Source: Klebsiella oxytoca NBRC 105695 (GTDB lineage: Bacteria > Pseudomonadota > Gammaproteobacteria > Enterobacterales > Enterobacteriaceae). From it: a DNA stretch of 64,000 nucleotides. Below, in pieces: positions 1-8,382 of this stretch (within the stretch, counting starts at the first letter, position 1; each line of letters opens with the position of its first letter). The notes under the pieces are model-generated. The model worked only from the letters and a program-made list of their open reading frames with translations, searched no databases and had not been told where the DNA came from. Made by a program: the position numbers and the translations under genes. The stretch is taken from NCBI RefSeq assembly GCF_001598695.1, contig NZ_BCZK01000006.1:1-64000 (forward strand), given 5' to 3'.

Positions 1-186
1 TGTCAGAATCCGAGTCACTATCAGAATCTGAGTCACTATCAGAATCGGAATCGCTGTCAGAGTCCGAGTCACTGTCTGAATCGGAATCGCTGTCGGAATC
101 AGAATCGCTGTCGCTATCCGAGTCGCTGTCAGCATCCGAGTCACTATCGGAGTCCGAATCACTGTCCGCATCTGAGTCAGTTTCTG
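1..186 (-). repeat. Ser-Asp coding repeat with roughly 18-bp DNA periodicity
   Basis: These bases consist of recurring GACTCGGATTCTGACAG-like blocks on the minus strand, built from 6-bp Asp-Ser codon pairs with synonymous variation (GAC/GAT, TCG/TCC/TCT/AGT/AGC), and a few Ala replacements near its start. The frame stays open throughout. The array continues past the left edge, so its length is unknown. Confidence 0.85.
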
Positions 187-628
187 AAATCGAAGAGTGG
201 TGATCTTTATTTGAGGTACCAGCAAACATTGCCGCAATACCCAGCAAAGCCGCGCCCGCCATTACCCATCCGGCAATACTTTGCCCTGCGCCTCCGGAGG
301 CGATGACTTCTGAGAGATCGCTAATCAGCGAATAGTGGGCCCCATCGGTACCCGCACCTTCCAGCCACCATAGTGCGCCGGTTTCATCATCCATGAGCAC
401 CAAATCACTGTGCTGTCCATGCTCATCCACAACGAAAAAGTTTTTAATAGTAACGGTATCGCCGTTGTGGAGTTTTAGAACCAGATCATTACCTTGCCGG
501 GTATACGAACTAATATCTTCACGCTTAACGTGCAGGAGAACCACTGACTGCGTATTGAGATTAATTAGATTGCCATCAACGGTGTATTCAACACCCGTTT
601 CTTTCACTGTCACATTTATATTTTTCAT
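1..628 (-). CDS. Large BapA-like adhesin, N-terminal part (cut by left edge)
   Basis: Reading leftward from ATG 628-626 there are 209 open codons before the window ends, so only the N terminus is visible. Residues about 1-95 resemble the N-terminal 'prefix' domain of BapA/SiiE-type giant adhesins: the segment ending in GALWWLEG, preceded by [20 protein letters not shown], is the typical pattern. A Gly/Ala-rich hydrophobic stretch (about residues 108-138, [19 protein letters not shown]) follows and could span the inner membrane or hold the protein in an export channel. From about residue 148 the sequence is an almost pure Ser-Asp dipeptide run. The family is secreted by type I systems and works in biofilm formation or host attachment; that role is inferred here. 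The start is preceded by AAGGGTG about 10 bases upstream. Total length, Ig-like repeats and the secretion signal would lie beyond the left edge. Confidence 0.8.
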   Translation of the reverse strand, partial: MKNINVTVKETGVEYTVDGNLINLNTQSVVLLHVKREDISSYTRQGNDLVLKLHNGDTVTIKNFFVVDEHGQHSDLVLMDDETGALWWLEGAGTDGAHYSLISDLSEVIASGGAGQSIAGWVMAGAALLGIAAMFAGTSNKDHHSSISETDSDADSDSDSDSDSDADSDSDSDSDSDSDSDSDSDSDSDSDSDSDSDSDSDSDSDSDSD

Positions 629-1219
629 CAGGTTACACCCTTGAAATGAAGACGCAGTCAGAGGTATGAGATAATTCTTAATTAGGCATCTTATTAGATA
701 TACCAGAACTTGCAGTCCCGCAAGGAGAGGGAAAACATTCCATTCACATCCTGAAATAACACAAACCCCATATATTACATAACGTTAAAATAATGAGCTT
801 ACATTTTGAGATGTTAATAAGAGAGATAATTAAAACGGTTACTCACGGTTATTACAATAAAGATAAAGTCATGGATAATACTTTTCTAATAGCGTTAAAC
901 CGCCATTTTTATGATAATAGAAAAATATCTGTGATATCTCTCAAAAAAATCATGCAAGAAAAAGCAAAAAATAATTTAAAGTTTAAAGTAAATTTTAAGC
1001 AATATCCATTATATTTATAATGGTTTACTTATAAAAATAAATTGTTTGTGAATGGGGAAATTTATAAATAAGCAAGAGGGAATTCAGAGAGAGTCTTTTA
1101 AACCCACAAAGTTAATGTGAGTTATCGGAAATTAAAGAAACGTTTCGATGTAGTTTTAATTAAAATACTACCCACAAATAATTTAATGCATATGCATAAT
1201 AAAAAACCCCGGCCTGCCG
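629..1219. other. AT-rich region between adhesin gene and IS
   Basis: About 590 bp, visibly far richer in A and T than the core genes (long A/T runs around 780-1060 and 1130-1210). It must contain the promoter of the leftward adhesin gene. Such AT-rich DNA upstream of adhesin genes is commonly bound by H-NS; this is inference from composition only. I could not place a confident promoter. One uncertain 75-codon ORF lies inside (793-1020). Confidence 0.6.
793..1020 (+). CDS. Uncertain small hypothetical ORF (75 aa)
   Basis: An open frame of 75 codons on the plus strand, divergent from the adhesin gene. The predicted protein is basic, rich in Lys, Asn, Ile and Phe, with a helix-prone N-terminal half and no motif I recognise. 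There is no good Shine-Dalgarno sequence in front of the ATG (the upstream bases are AT-rich), and the composition is that of the surrounding non-coding DNA. It could be a small horizontally acquired regulator beside the adhesin, a gene remnant, or chance. I lean toward chance or remnant. Confidence 0.25.
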   Translation: MSLHFEMLIREIIKTVTHGYYNKDKVMDNTFLIALNRHFYDNRKISVISLKKIMQEKAKNNLKFKVNFKQYPLYL

Positions 1220-2530
1220 CTGAGGGATCCCCATAAAACAGCGCTAATAAACCAGCACCATACTTCGGTAGGCTCTGGCGAGGTGGTTAAGAACGGTGCT
1301 CAGCACCGTTCGCCTTAATATTAGCGGGGAGTGTCGCAGGACATTCTCCGCTAACGTCAGATAAGAGATTACCCGCCGCGATTTAACACTGTTGGCCTGA
1401 TACCTTACATGTAATCCTTTACTTTCTGCATGATAACCAATAAGCCACAGGACTATTGTGCTCAGCGTTGCCAGCAGGCTCAGCACCAGCATTCTTCCCG
1501 CTGAACGGCTGTAACTGGCCCGCAGACCGAACCCGAACCGTTCGCTTTTCTCATCGCGGAAGTTCTGCTCTATCTGCATTCGGCGACTGTATAACTTCAT
1601 GATTTCACGTGGCTTAAAGTCGTCTGTGCTGCTGAAGATGAGCCACGGCTCTTTTGCTGAAGAGCGCCCGTCGCAAACCTGAGGTTTGCGTTTTATACGA
1701 TACCTTGAGTGCCGGTGTTTCCGGCCTTTTGGTTCTTTCCTGTGCAGATAAAAATGTCCCTCACACCGGGCATACTCCGCCCGTGCAAGCGTGCCTGGCC
1801 CCGGATATTCTGGTTTACTGCTGGCCTGTAATTCCTGACGTCTGAACCAGTATTCACCTTTGCTGTTCAGGCGCATCTGGATATTACCCCTGACACGGCC
1901 AATAAAATCCCATCCGAGCGACCGGATATGCCGGAACCAGGCATTCTGGAAGCCCGCATCGGTAACGATGATGACTCTGGCCGTCGGGTTCACCGCCCCG
2001 GCAAGGGCATCAAGGAAGGCCTTTTGTATCTGTCCATTCTGCTGCTTTTCTGACGGGACTATCCAGCTTAACAGCGGAAGCGAACGCCCATCGCAAAGCA
2101 GACTGGCGCGGAGCACATGATATTCCTGAGACGGATAGCCACTCCAGTCAACCGCAATAACACACAGCGATAATTTCCGTGTCAGCATGGTGATAATGCC
2201 ATTGAAAATCAGAGGAATATCCTGATGGAGTGATTTATTGCCCAGTAGACGATCAACTCGTTTGATTTTGTTTTTGACCTGAGCAGCGCCGGGTAAATAA
2301 CGTCCGATACTGGTCAGCGTCAGTGACGCGCCGTTGATTAAGGCAAGCGTGGCGTCAAGAAGGGCATTTTGTCGGTATTTGTGAAACGGAGCTAAAGCAT
2401 CCCGGAAGAAATTCTGACATACTCGGCAGGCAGGAATAGAGGTGATCTCATTGAATTGATAGCACAATCAGTAGATCACAAAACTCTATGCCTGTCTTTT
2501 TTCACCCGCCCATTACTGGGGATTCCTCAG
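1220..2530 (-). mobile_element. IS10-like insertion sequence, IS4 family (about 1311 bp)
   Basis: The element is bounded by imperfect inverted repeats of about 18 bp: CTGAGGGATCCCCATAAA at 1220-1237 and, read on the minus strand from 2530, CTGAGGAATCCCCAGTAA (mismatches at positions 7, 15 and 16). These ends resemble IS10 ends (CTGAGAGATCCCC). It holds one transposase gene filling nearly the whole length. The flanking nonamers, GGCCTGCCG (1211-1219) and CGTCAAGCG (2531-2539), do not match, so no target duplication is visible. Both flanks carry C4/G4-T4 sequence that looks like halves of a terminator. Confidence 0.9.
1244..2467 (-). CDS. IS4-family (IS10-like) transposase
   Basis: A 407-residue DDE transposase that cuts and pastes the surrounding element. 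Catalytic residues can be placed: Asp107 in VIAVDWSG, Asp170 in IIVTDAGF, and Glu300 in the Y-(2)-R-(3)-E-(6)-K signature (Tyr293, Arg296, Glu300, Lys307; YSRRMQIEQNFRDEK). The N-terminal block KNKIKRVDRLLGN and the segment SSAKEPW also match IS10 transposase. The start is a TTG immediately after an in-frame TGA, and the next Met is near residue 93, so TTG is the only reasonable start; weak initiation is usual for IS transposases. The gene looks intact and full length, so the element may be active. It points leftward, away from yccU's own promoter but on the same strand. Confidence 0.9.
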   Translation of the reverse strand: MCYQFNEITSIPACRVCQNFFRDALAPFHKYRQNALLDATLALINGASLTLTSIGRYLPGAAQVKNKIKRVDRLLGNKSLHQDIPLIFNGIITMLTRKLSLCVIAVDWSGYPSQEYHVLRASLLCDGRSLPLLSWIVPSEKQQNGQIQKAFLDALAGAVNPTARVIIVTDAGFQNAWFRHIRSLGWDFIGRVRGNIQMRLNSKGEYWFRRQELQASSKPEYPGPGTLARAEYARCEGHFYLHRKEPKGRKHRHSRYRIKRKPQVCDGRSSAKEPWLIFSSTDDFKPREIMKLYSRRMQIEQNFRDEKSERFGFGLRASYSRSAGRMLVLSLLATLSTIVLWLIGYHAESKGLHVRYQANSVKSRRVISYLTLAENVLRHSPLILRRTVLSTVLNHLARAYRSMVLVY

Positions 2531-2550
2531 CGTCAAGCGGGGTTTTAGGT

Positions 2551-2964
2551 TTAGCGGGCTAATCCTAATCGCGGAATTTCTATCGCCGGACAGCGATCCA
2601 TCACCACGTTTAGACCAGCATCTCGGGCGAGCACTGCCGCTTGTTCATTGATGACCCCTAGCTGTAGCCACAAAGTTTTAGCACCGATAGCCACCGCTTC
2701 CTGGGCAACGCCCCAGGCTGCTTCTGAGTTGCGGAAGACATCAACCATGTCCACTTTTTCCGGCACCTCGGCCAGCGTGGCATATCCTTTTTGCCCCAGC
2801 AGCGTAGTACCCGCAACCTTAGGAGAAACCGGAATGACGTGATATCCCTGCTCCAGAAGGTACTTCATCACCCGATAGCTTGGGCGATCGGGTTTGTCGC
2901 TTGCCCCCACCAGGGCGATAGTCCGGGTCGAGGTCAGAATACCTGCGATATCGTTCTCTTTCAT
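2551..2964 (-). CDS. yccU: CoA-binding domain protein YccU
   Basis: A 137-residue protein with the Rossmann-type CoA-binding fold; [22 protein letters not shown] near the N terminus is the nucleotide-binding loop, and the C-terminal [17 protein letters not shown] is nearly identical to E. coli YccU. Its function is unknown. Three ATG codons occur in tandem (2970-2962); AGGAGG abuts the first, so the third ATG at 2964 has the best spacing (6 bases) and gives the family's usual length. In E. coli yccU is followed by hspQ and rlmI; here an IS begins 20 bp after the stop and those genes are not in the window. Confidence 0.93.
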   Translation of the reverse strand: MKENDIAGILTSTRTIALVGASDKPDRPSYRVMKYLLEQGYHVIPVSPKVAGTTLLGQKGYATLAEVPEKVDMVDVFRNSEAAWGVAQEAVAIGAKTLWLQLGVINEQAAVLARDAGLNVVMDRCPAIEIPRLGLAR

Positions 2965-3118
2965 CATCATCCTCCTGCTATTTAGCCCAAGTGTATGCTA
3001 ATCCGAATAAACCAGCATTAGTGCTAACCCGCAGATGCGTCAAATTTTTTCATCCCGATGCTTGCAGCAGCAGACACTTCCAGTAATCTGTCTGCAGGTC
3101 AAAATGTGGAATGAAATG

Positions 3119-3577
3119 ATGGAACTAACAACACGTACACTGCCAGCACGTAAACATATTGCGCTGGTTGCTCACGATCACTGTAAAGATATGCTGATGA
3201 AATGGGTAGAGCGCCACCAGCAGCTTCTGGCACAACATACGCTATCGGCAACAGGTACAACCGGTAATCTGGTATCACGCGCAACCGGGCTGGAGGTGCA
3301 CGCTATGCTGAGCGGCCCAATGGGCGGCGACCAGCAGGTAGGAGCCCTGATATCAGAAGGTAAAATTGATGTTTTGATTTTTTTCTGGGACCCGCTGAAT
3401 GCGGTGCCGCATGACCCTGATGTTAAAGCGTTACTCCGTCTGGCAACCGTGTGGAATATTCCCGTTGCAACGAATGTCTCGACCGCCGACTTTATCATCC
3501 AGTCTCCCCACTTTAGCGATCCGGTCGATATTTTGATTCCTGATTACCAGCGTTATCTCGCTGAGCGTCTGAAATAA
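3119..3577 (+). CDS. mgsA: Methylglyoxal synthase
   Basis: A 152-residue enzyme converting dihydroxyacetone phosphate to methylglyoxal and phosphate in the cytosol, a bypass of lower glycolysis when sugar phosphates accumulate. Phosphate-binding and catalytic segments are visible: [29 protein letters not shown] and [20 protein letters not shown]. The frame is open 28 codons upstream, but the ATG at 3119 gives the family length ([14 protein letters not shown]) and has GTGGA in front. E. coli has yccT (csgI) between mgsA and yccU; here mgsA and yccU are divergent neighbours with only about 150 bp between them, so yccT is absent. Confidence 0.95.
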   Translation: MELTTRTLPARKHIALVAHDHCKDMLMKWVERHQQLLAQHTLSATGTTGNLVSRATGLEVHAMLSGPMGGDQQVGALISEGKIDVLIFFWDPLNAVPHDPDVKALLRLATVWNIPVATNVSTADFIIQSPHFSDPVDILIPDYQRYLAERLK

Positions 3578-3583
3578 ACCACG

Positions 3584-3602
3584 CTGGCGGCCTCGCCGCC
3601 AG
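3584..3602. terminator. GC hairpin between mgsA and helD
   Basis: CTGGCGGC-ctc-GCCGCCAG, an 8-bp perfect stem a few bases after the mgsA stop and just past the end of convergent helD. It lacks a strong T run, so it may be a transcript-end hairpin or only a weak terminator. Confidence 0.5.
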
Positions 3603-3605
3603 TCA

Positions 3606-5660
3606 TTACGGCTTTCTCGCAACCGGCACGTCCAGCGCCTTCAACATATCAACAAACGGTGACGGCTGCTCTTTATTAAACAACAACCAGACCCGCAGAC
3701 GCGCGCGCGTAAGTGCGACATACAGCAAACGTCTCTCTTCTGCATCGGCAAAATCCTCCGGTTGTGGTAGCAGTGCCTGCTCCATAATCGACTCACGCGC
3801 CGAAGCCGGAAACGCATCATCACCGTCCTGAAGACCAAGGATAATGACGTAATCTGCTTGCTGCCCTTTGCTGGCATGAATAGTCATGAAATCGAGCTGA
3901 AGATGGGGCCAGCGTGTTGCAGCCTTTTCCAGCGCCGCTGGCTTCAAATGATGGTAACGCGCTAACAGCAAGATCCGCTGTTCTCGCTTGACGTAACCGC
4001 TCATTTTATCGAGCAGATCGTCGAGTTTATCCTCCGCTAACAACGTCACCGCTTTTTTGTCGCCTGCAATCAGACTGTTGAGTGGTTTCGTCAACTGATG
4101 CGGGTTCTGTTGGATAAATCCGTTTGCGACCTCGCCTATCCGGCTATTAAATCGGTAGGTCGTATCCAGCGCGCAACAATCCCCTTCGCCAAAATAGTGA
4201 TTAAAAGCCGTCGTCAAAGAGAGTTGAGCACCGCTAAAACGATAGATAGCCTGCCAGTCATCGCCAACGGCAAACAGCGTGGTCTGCGTATTTTGTCGAC
4301 GTAACGCGGCGAGTAGTGACGCCCGCTGCGGAGAGATATCCTGAAATTCATCCACCAGAATATGCTTCCACGGACTGACAAAGCGGCCTTTATCGAGAAT
4401 ATTTATCGCCTGATGAATCAGACCGGAGAAGTCGACGGCATTTTCATCTTTTAACGCCGTTTTCCAGGCTTTTAGTAAAGGGGCCATCAGCTTGACGCGT
4501 TTACTAAAAAGATCGCGTACCTCCTCAGGCGCCCCGGCAATCATCTCAGCCTGCGAGCCGCCATGCATGCGCATCAGGCTTACCCAGCGATCGAGGCGGC
4601 TGGCGATACGGCGCTGCAGCTTTTTATCCTGCCAGAAATCCCCTTCAGGGATCGGCCAGCCCATTTCTTCCTCCAGCCACAGTCGCCAGCCTTTCGCCTG
4701 CGCTTTTTTCTCCTGACACTGCTGCTGCCAGCTTTCGAGCAGAAGTTTTTGCCGCGCAGCGCTGTCGTTTTCCAGCTTGCTAATCATCGGCGCTTTTTTA
4801 CTGCCCTGCTGAATAATATGCAAAGCCAGAGCATGAAAAGTGCGCGCGGAGATCTCGTCGGTTCCGAGGCGTTCGCGAATGCGCTCATCCATCTCCTGCG
4901 CGGCCTGTCGACCAAAAGCCAGCAGCAAAATTTGCTCAGCTGCCGCTTCGCCCCGGGTCAATAGCCAACCTGCTCGCGCCACTAAAACAGAGGTTTTACC
5001 GCTTCCGGCCCCTGCCAGTACCAGCAATGAACGCTCGCCGTTCACCACGGCGCGCGCCTGAGCCGGATTCAGCGGCGATGATTCAACTGCAGCAAAAAAT
5101 CCCCGATATTGTTCCAGCATTGATTCAGTAAATTTTTGGTTATGCTCAAGCCTGGCCTTTTCCGTATCCCCCAACCAACTCTGGCACTGCCGCCATAATT
5201 CACGGCAGTTTTCAAATCCCTCAAGGCGGCTTGTCGGCACGGGGAGGCCGCTAAGGGCATGGCGAATTTTCTGCTGAATATCGGACACCTGCTGACGCGT
5301 CAACCATTTACCCTCGGCGCTTGAACGCGCCACATCAGCCAACTGCTGGCGCAGCAGATCGGCGGAAATCTCGCTCATTTCCGCGCTCCACTGCTGCCAG
5401 AGAGCATTCAGATGATGGTAAAAACGCTGAGTTTCGGTCCATTCGGTACCATGCAATCGCACAACTTTCTCGCCCGGTAGGATAAATTCCAGCTCTCCCC
5501 ACACTAGCCCACGCTTGCAATGAATAGATAATAACTGATTGAAAGGTATAAGATATTCATGGCTATCACCGGAAACCTTTACTCCGGCATTAAGAAGTTG
5601 CACCCTGTCATAAGGGTGTTGAGCCATGCGTTTGCCCAATGTTGTCGCTCTGAGTTCCAT
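3606..5660 (-). CDS. helD: DNA helicase IV
   Basis: A 684-residue superfamily 1 (UvrD/Rep-like) 3'-5' helicase involved in RecF-pathway recombination and repair. About 190 N-terminal residues precede the helicase core, as in E. coli HelD. Walker A is GAGSGKTS near residue 217; further helicase motifs are LLAFGRQAAQEM, ILVDEFQDISP (Walker B), FAVGDDWQAIYRFSGA, FMTIHASKGQQADYVI and LLYVALTRAR. Length and ends match the family. It is convergent with mgsA and divergent from yccF, sharing a 122-bp promoter region. Confidence 0.95.
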   Translation of the reverse strand: MELRATTLGKRMAQHPYDRVQLLNAGVKVSGDSHEYLIPFNQLLSIHCKRGLVWGELEFILPGEKVVRLHGTEWTETQRFYHHLNALWQQWSAEMSEISADLLRQQLADVARSSAEGKWLTRQQVSDIQQKIRHALSGLPVPTSRLEGFENCRELWRQCQSWLGDTEKARLEHNQKFTESMLEQYRGFFAAVESSPLNPAQARAVVNGERSLLVLAGAGSGKTSVLVARAGWLLTRGEAAAEQILLLAFGRQAAQEMDERIRERLGTDEISARTFHALALHIIQQGSKKAPMISKLENDSAARQKLLLESWQQQCQEKKAQAKGWRLWLEEEMGWPIPEGDFWQDKKLQRRIASRLDRWVSLMRMHGGSQAEMIAGAPEEVRDLFSKRVKLMAPLLKAWKTALKDENAVDFSGLIHQAINILDKGRFVSPWKHILVDEFQDISPQRASLLAALRRQNTQTTLFAVGDDWQAIYRFSGAQLSLTTAFNHYFGEGDCCALDTTYRFNSRIGEVANGFIQQNPHQLTKPLNSLIAGDKKAVTLLAEDKLDDLLDKMSGYVKREQRILLLARYHHLKPAALEKAATRWPHLQLDFMTIHASKGQQADYVIILGLQDGDDAFPASARESIMEQALLPQPEDFADAEERRLLYVALTRARLRVWLLFNKEQPSPFVDMLKALDVPVARKP

Positions 5661-5782
5661 ATAATGTCGAATTTCAATCAGGTTGGATGTTTTTAAGTTT
5701 AACCGCCAGCGACCGGGTGCTCCAGCGTAAAAAACGCTACAATGGCCGGACCTTATTATCTACAGAATTAAACCGAGGGTTT

Positions 5783-6229
5783 ATGCGTACCGTTCTGAAT
5801 ATTTTAAACTTTATCCTTGGCGGATTCGCCACCACGCTCGGCTGGCTTCTGGCGACGCTGGTCAGCATAGTACTGATTTTTACGCTGCCTCTCACCCGCT
5901 CCTGCTGGGAGATAACAAAACTCTCTCTCCTTCCCTATGGTAATGAAGCCATTCATGTTGATGAACTCGACCCTCAGGGAAAGAATAGCCTGCTTAACGC
6001 GGGCGGAACGTTGTTGAATATTTTATGGTTTATTTTCTTCGGCTGGTGGTTGTGCCTGATGCATATCTTTTGTGGGATCGCCCAGTGTCTGACCATCATC
6101 GGCATTCCGGTAGGCATCGCCAATTTTAAAATCGCCGCGATTGCTTTGTGGCCGGTAGGCCGGCGAGTCGTTTCCGTTGAGACCGCTCGTGCTGCGCGTG
6201 AAGCCAACGCGCGTCGCCGCTTTCAGTAA
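5783..6229 (+). CDS. yccF: Inner membrane protein YccF
   Basis: A 148-residue membrane protein with two YccF-type domains. Hydrophobic segments lie near residues 5-30 (LNFILGGFATTLGWLLATLVSIVLIF) and 70-115 (LNILWFIFFGWWLCLMHIFCGIAQCLTIIGIPVGIANFKI). Its biochemical role is unknown. The open frame extends upstream, but the ATG at 5783 has GAGGG in front and matches the family start MRTVLNILNF. It precedes yccS by 17 bp in an apparent two-gene operon. Confidence 0.93.
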   Translation: MRTVLNILNFILGGFATTLGWLLATLVSIVLIFTLPLTRSCWEITKLSLLPYGNEAIHVDELDPQGKNSLLNAGGTLLNILWFIFFGWWLCLMHIFCGIAQCLTIIGIPVGIANFKIAAIALWPVGRRVVSVETARAAREANARRRFQ

Positions 6230-6246
6230 TTGAATGGAACAGAGAA

Positions 6247-8382
6247 ATGCTCAGCCCCCTGCTACGCCGCTATACCTGGAACAGTGCCTGGTTATATTAC
6301 ATCAGGATATTCATCGCACTCTGCGGTACGACCGCATTTCCCTGGTGGCTCGGCGAAGTAAAACTCACCATCCCTTTAACGCTTGGCGTCGTGGCCGCGG
6401 CGCTGACTGACCTGGACGATCGTCTGGCAGGACGTCTGCGTAATCTGGCCATTACCCTTGTATGCTTCTTTATCGCTTCGGCCTCGGTGGAGCTTCTCTT
6501 CCCCTGGCCCTGGTTATTCGCGGCAGGATTAACCGTTTCCACTATCGGCTTTATTTTGCTTGGTGGTCTGGGACAACGCTACGCCACCATCGCCTTTGGC
6601 GCGCTATTAATTGCCATCTACACCATGTTGGGGGTAACGCTTTACAGCCAATGGTATCTCCAGCCGCTGTTTTTGCTGGCTGGCGCGGTGTGGTACAACC
6701 TGCTCACCCTCGCCGGGCATCTGATTTTCCCTATCCGTCCCCTTCAGGACAATCTGGCACGTAGCTATGAGCAGCTCGCCCGCTATCTGGAGCTTAAATC
6801 CCGGCTATTCGATCCGGATATAGAAGATGAAAGCCAGGCCCCGCTCTATGACCTGGCAATAGCCAACGGCCAGCTGGTGACTACGCTGAACCAGACCAAA
6901 GTTTCCCTGCTGACTCGTCTGCGCGGAGATCGCGGCCAGCGCGGTACTCGCCGCACGTTACAGTACTATTTCGTGGCGCAGGATATCCATGAACGTGCGA
7001 GTTCATCGCATATTCAGTACCAAACGCTACGCGAACATTTTCGTTATAGCGATGTGATGTTCCGCTTTCAGCGTATGCTATCAATGCAGGCGCAGGCCTG
7101 CCAGAAACTGTCGCGTGCCATTCTGCTGCGCGAGCCCTACCTGCACGACACTCATTTTGAGCGCGCTTTTATGCATCTTGACGCAGCGCTCGATCGCGTT
7201 AAGGCCAGCGGCGCGCCAGCGGAACAGATTAAAGCGCTGGGTTTTTTGCTGAATAACTTACGGGCTATTGACGCCCAGCTGGCGACAATTGAATCAGTCC
7301 AGACCACCGAACAGTCCATTCACAGTACGGAAAACCTGTTAGCCGACGACCAGCCTAACGGATTTAGCGATATCTGGCTGCGCTTGCGCAGTAATATGTC
7401 TCCTGAGTCAGCCCTGTTTCGTCATGCAGTTCGAATGTCGATAGTCCTGTGCGCTGGTTATGCCTTTATCCAATTGACCGGACTGAACCATGGCTACTGG
7501 ATATTACTGACCAGCCTGTTTGTTTGTCAGCCAAACTATAACGCCACTCGCCATCGGCTGGCGTTAAGGATAATCGGGACCTTGATTGGTGTGGCCATCG
7601 GCCTGCCGGTACTGCTCCTCGTCCCGTCCGTTGAAGGCCAGCTGCTTTTGATTGTCCTGACCGGCGTGCTGTTCTTCGCTTTCCGTAATGTGCAGTACGC
7701 CCACGCGACAATGTTCATTACGCTCCTTGTCTTGCTCTGTTTTAACCTCCTGGGAGAAGGTTTTGAAGTTGCCCTACCGCGCATATTCGACACTCTGATT
7801 GGCTGCGCTATCGCCTGGGCCGCAGTGAGTTTTATTTGGCCGGACTGGAAATTCCGCAATCTCCCTCGAGTGCTCGAGCAAGCAATCAATGCCAACTGCC
7901 GATATTTAGATGCCATTCTTGAGCAATATCACCAGGGGCGCGACAACCGCCTGGCCTATCGTGTTGCACGCAGAGCCGCGCATAACCGGGATAGCGAACT
8001 GGCCTCTGTCGTATCGAACTTATCAACAGAACCCAAAGCGGGCTCACAAATGCGGGAAACTGCTTTTCGTTTGCTCTGCCTGAACCATACCTTTACCAGC
8101 TACATCTCTGCTCTGGGAGCCCACAGGGAAAAGCTGACAACACCAGATATTCTGGCGCTGCTGGACGATGCCGTGTGTTATGTGGATGACGCGCTGCACC
8201 ATTCGCCAACCGATGAACTACGGGTACAGCAGGCTTTAGCAAGCCTGCAGACCCGGATCCACCATCTTGACCCTCGCGCCGACAGCAAAGAGCCTTTAGT
8301 TCTGCAGCAAATTGGACTGCTGCTGGCGCTACTGCCAGAAATTTGTCGGCTACAGCGACAGGTTGAGATTCAACCTGAGTAG
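6247..8382 (+). CDS. yccS: Inner membrane protein YccS (YccS/YhfK family)
   Basis: A 711-residue member of the FUSC/aromatic-acid-exporter-like superfamily. The architecture is duplicated: an N-terminal block of membrane helices (about 15-150), a long cytoplasmic region (about 160-385), a second helix block (about 390-530, with TGLNHGYWILLTSLFVCQPNYNATRHR), and a C-terminal cytoplasmic domain. E. coli YccS is a few residues longer; the small deficit is in the mid-linker and the C terminus. Transport substrate is unknown. It shares its operon with yccF, and its last 13 bp overlap the convergent sxy. Confidence 0.93.
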   Translation: MLSPLLRRYTWNSAWLYYIRIFIALCGTTAFPWWLGEVKLTIPLTLGVVAAALTDLDDRLAGRLRNLAITLVCFFIASASVELLFPWPWLFAAGLTVSTIGFILLGGLGQRYATIAFGALLIAIYTMLGVTLYSQWYLQPLFLLAGAVWYNLLTLAGHLIFPIRPLQDNLARSYEQLARYLELKSRLFDPDIEDESQAPLYDLAIANGQLVTTLNQTKVSLLTRLRGDRGQRGTRRTLQYYFVAQDIHERASSSHIQYQTLREHFRYSDVMFRFQRMLSMQAQACQKLSRAILLREPYLHDTHFERAFMHLDAALDRVKASGAPAEQIKALGFLLNNLRAIDAQLATIESVQTTEQSIHSTENLLADDQPNGFSDIWLRLRSNMSPESALFRHAVRMSIVLCAGYAFIQLTGLNHGYWILLTSLFVCQPNYNATRHRLALRIIGTLIGVAIGLPVLLLVPSVEGQLLLIVLTGVLFFAFRNVQYAHATMFITLLVLLCFNLLGEGFEVALPRIFDTLIGCAIAWAAVSFIWPDWKFRNLPRVLEQAINANCRYLDAILEQYHQGRDNRLAYRVARRAAHNRDSELASVVSNLSTEPKAGSQMRETAFRLLCLNHTFTSYISALGAHREKLTTPDILALLDDAVCYVDDALHHSPTDELRVQQALASLQTRIHHLDPRADSKEPLVLQQIGLLLALLPEICRLQRQVEIQPE

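Noticed and set aside
1-186. CRISPR array or satellite DNA
   Set aside because: The repeated blocks have no spacers and translate as an uninterrupted Ser-Asp run continuing the adhesin frame.
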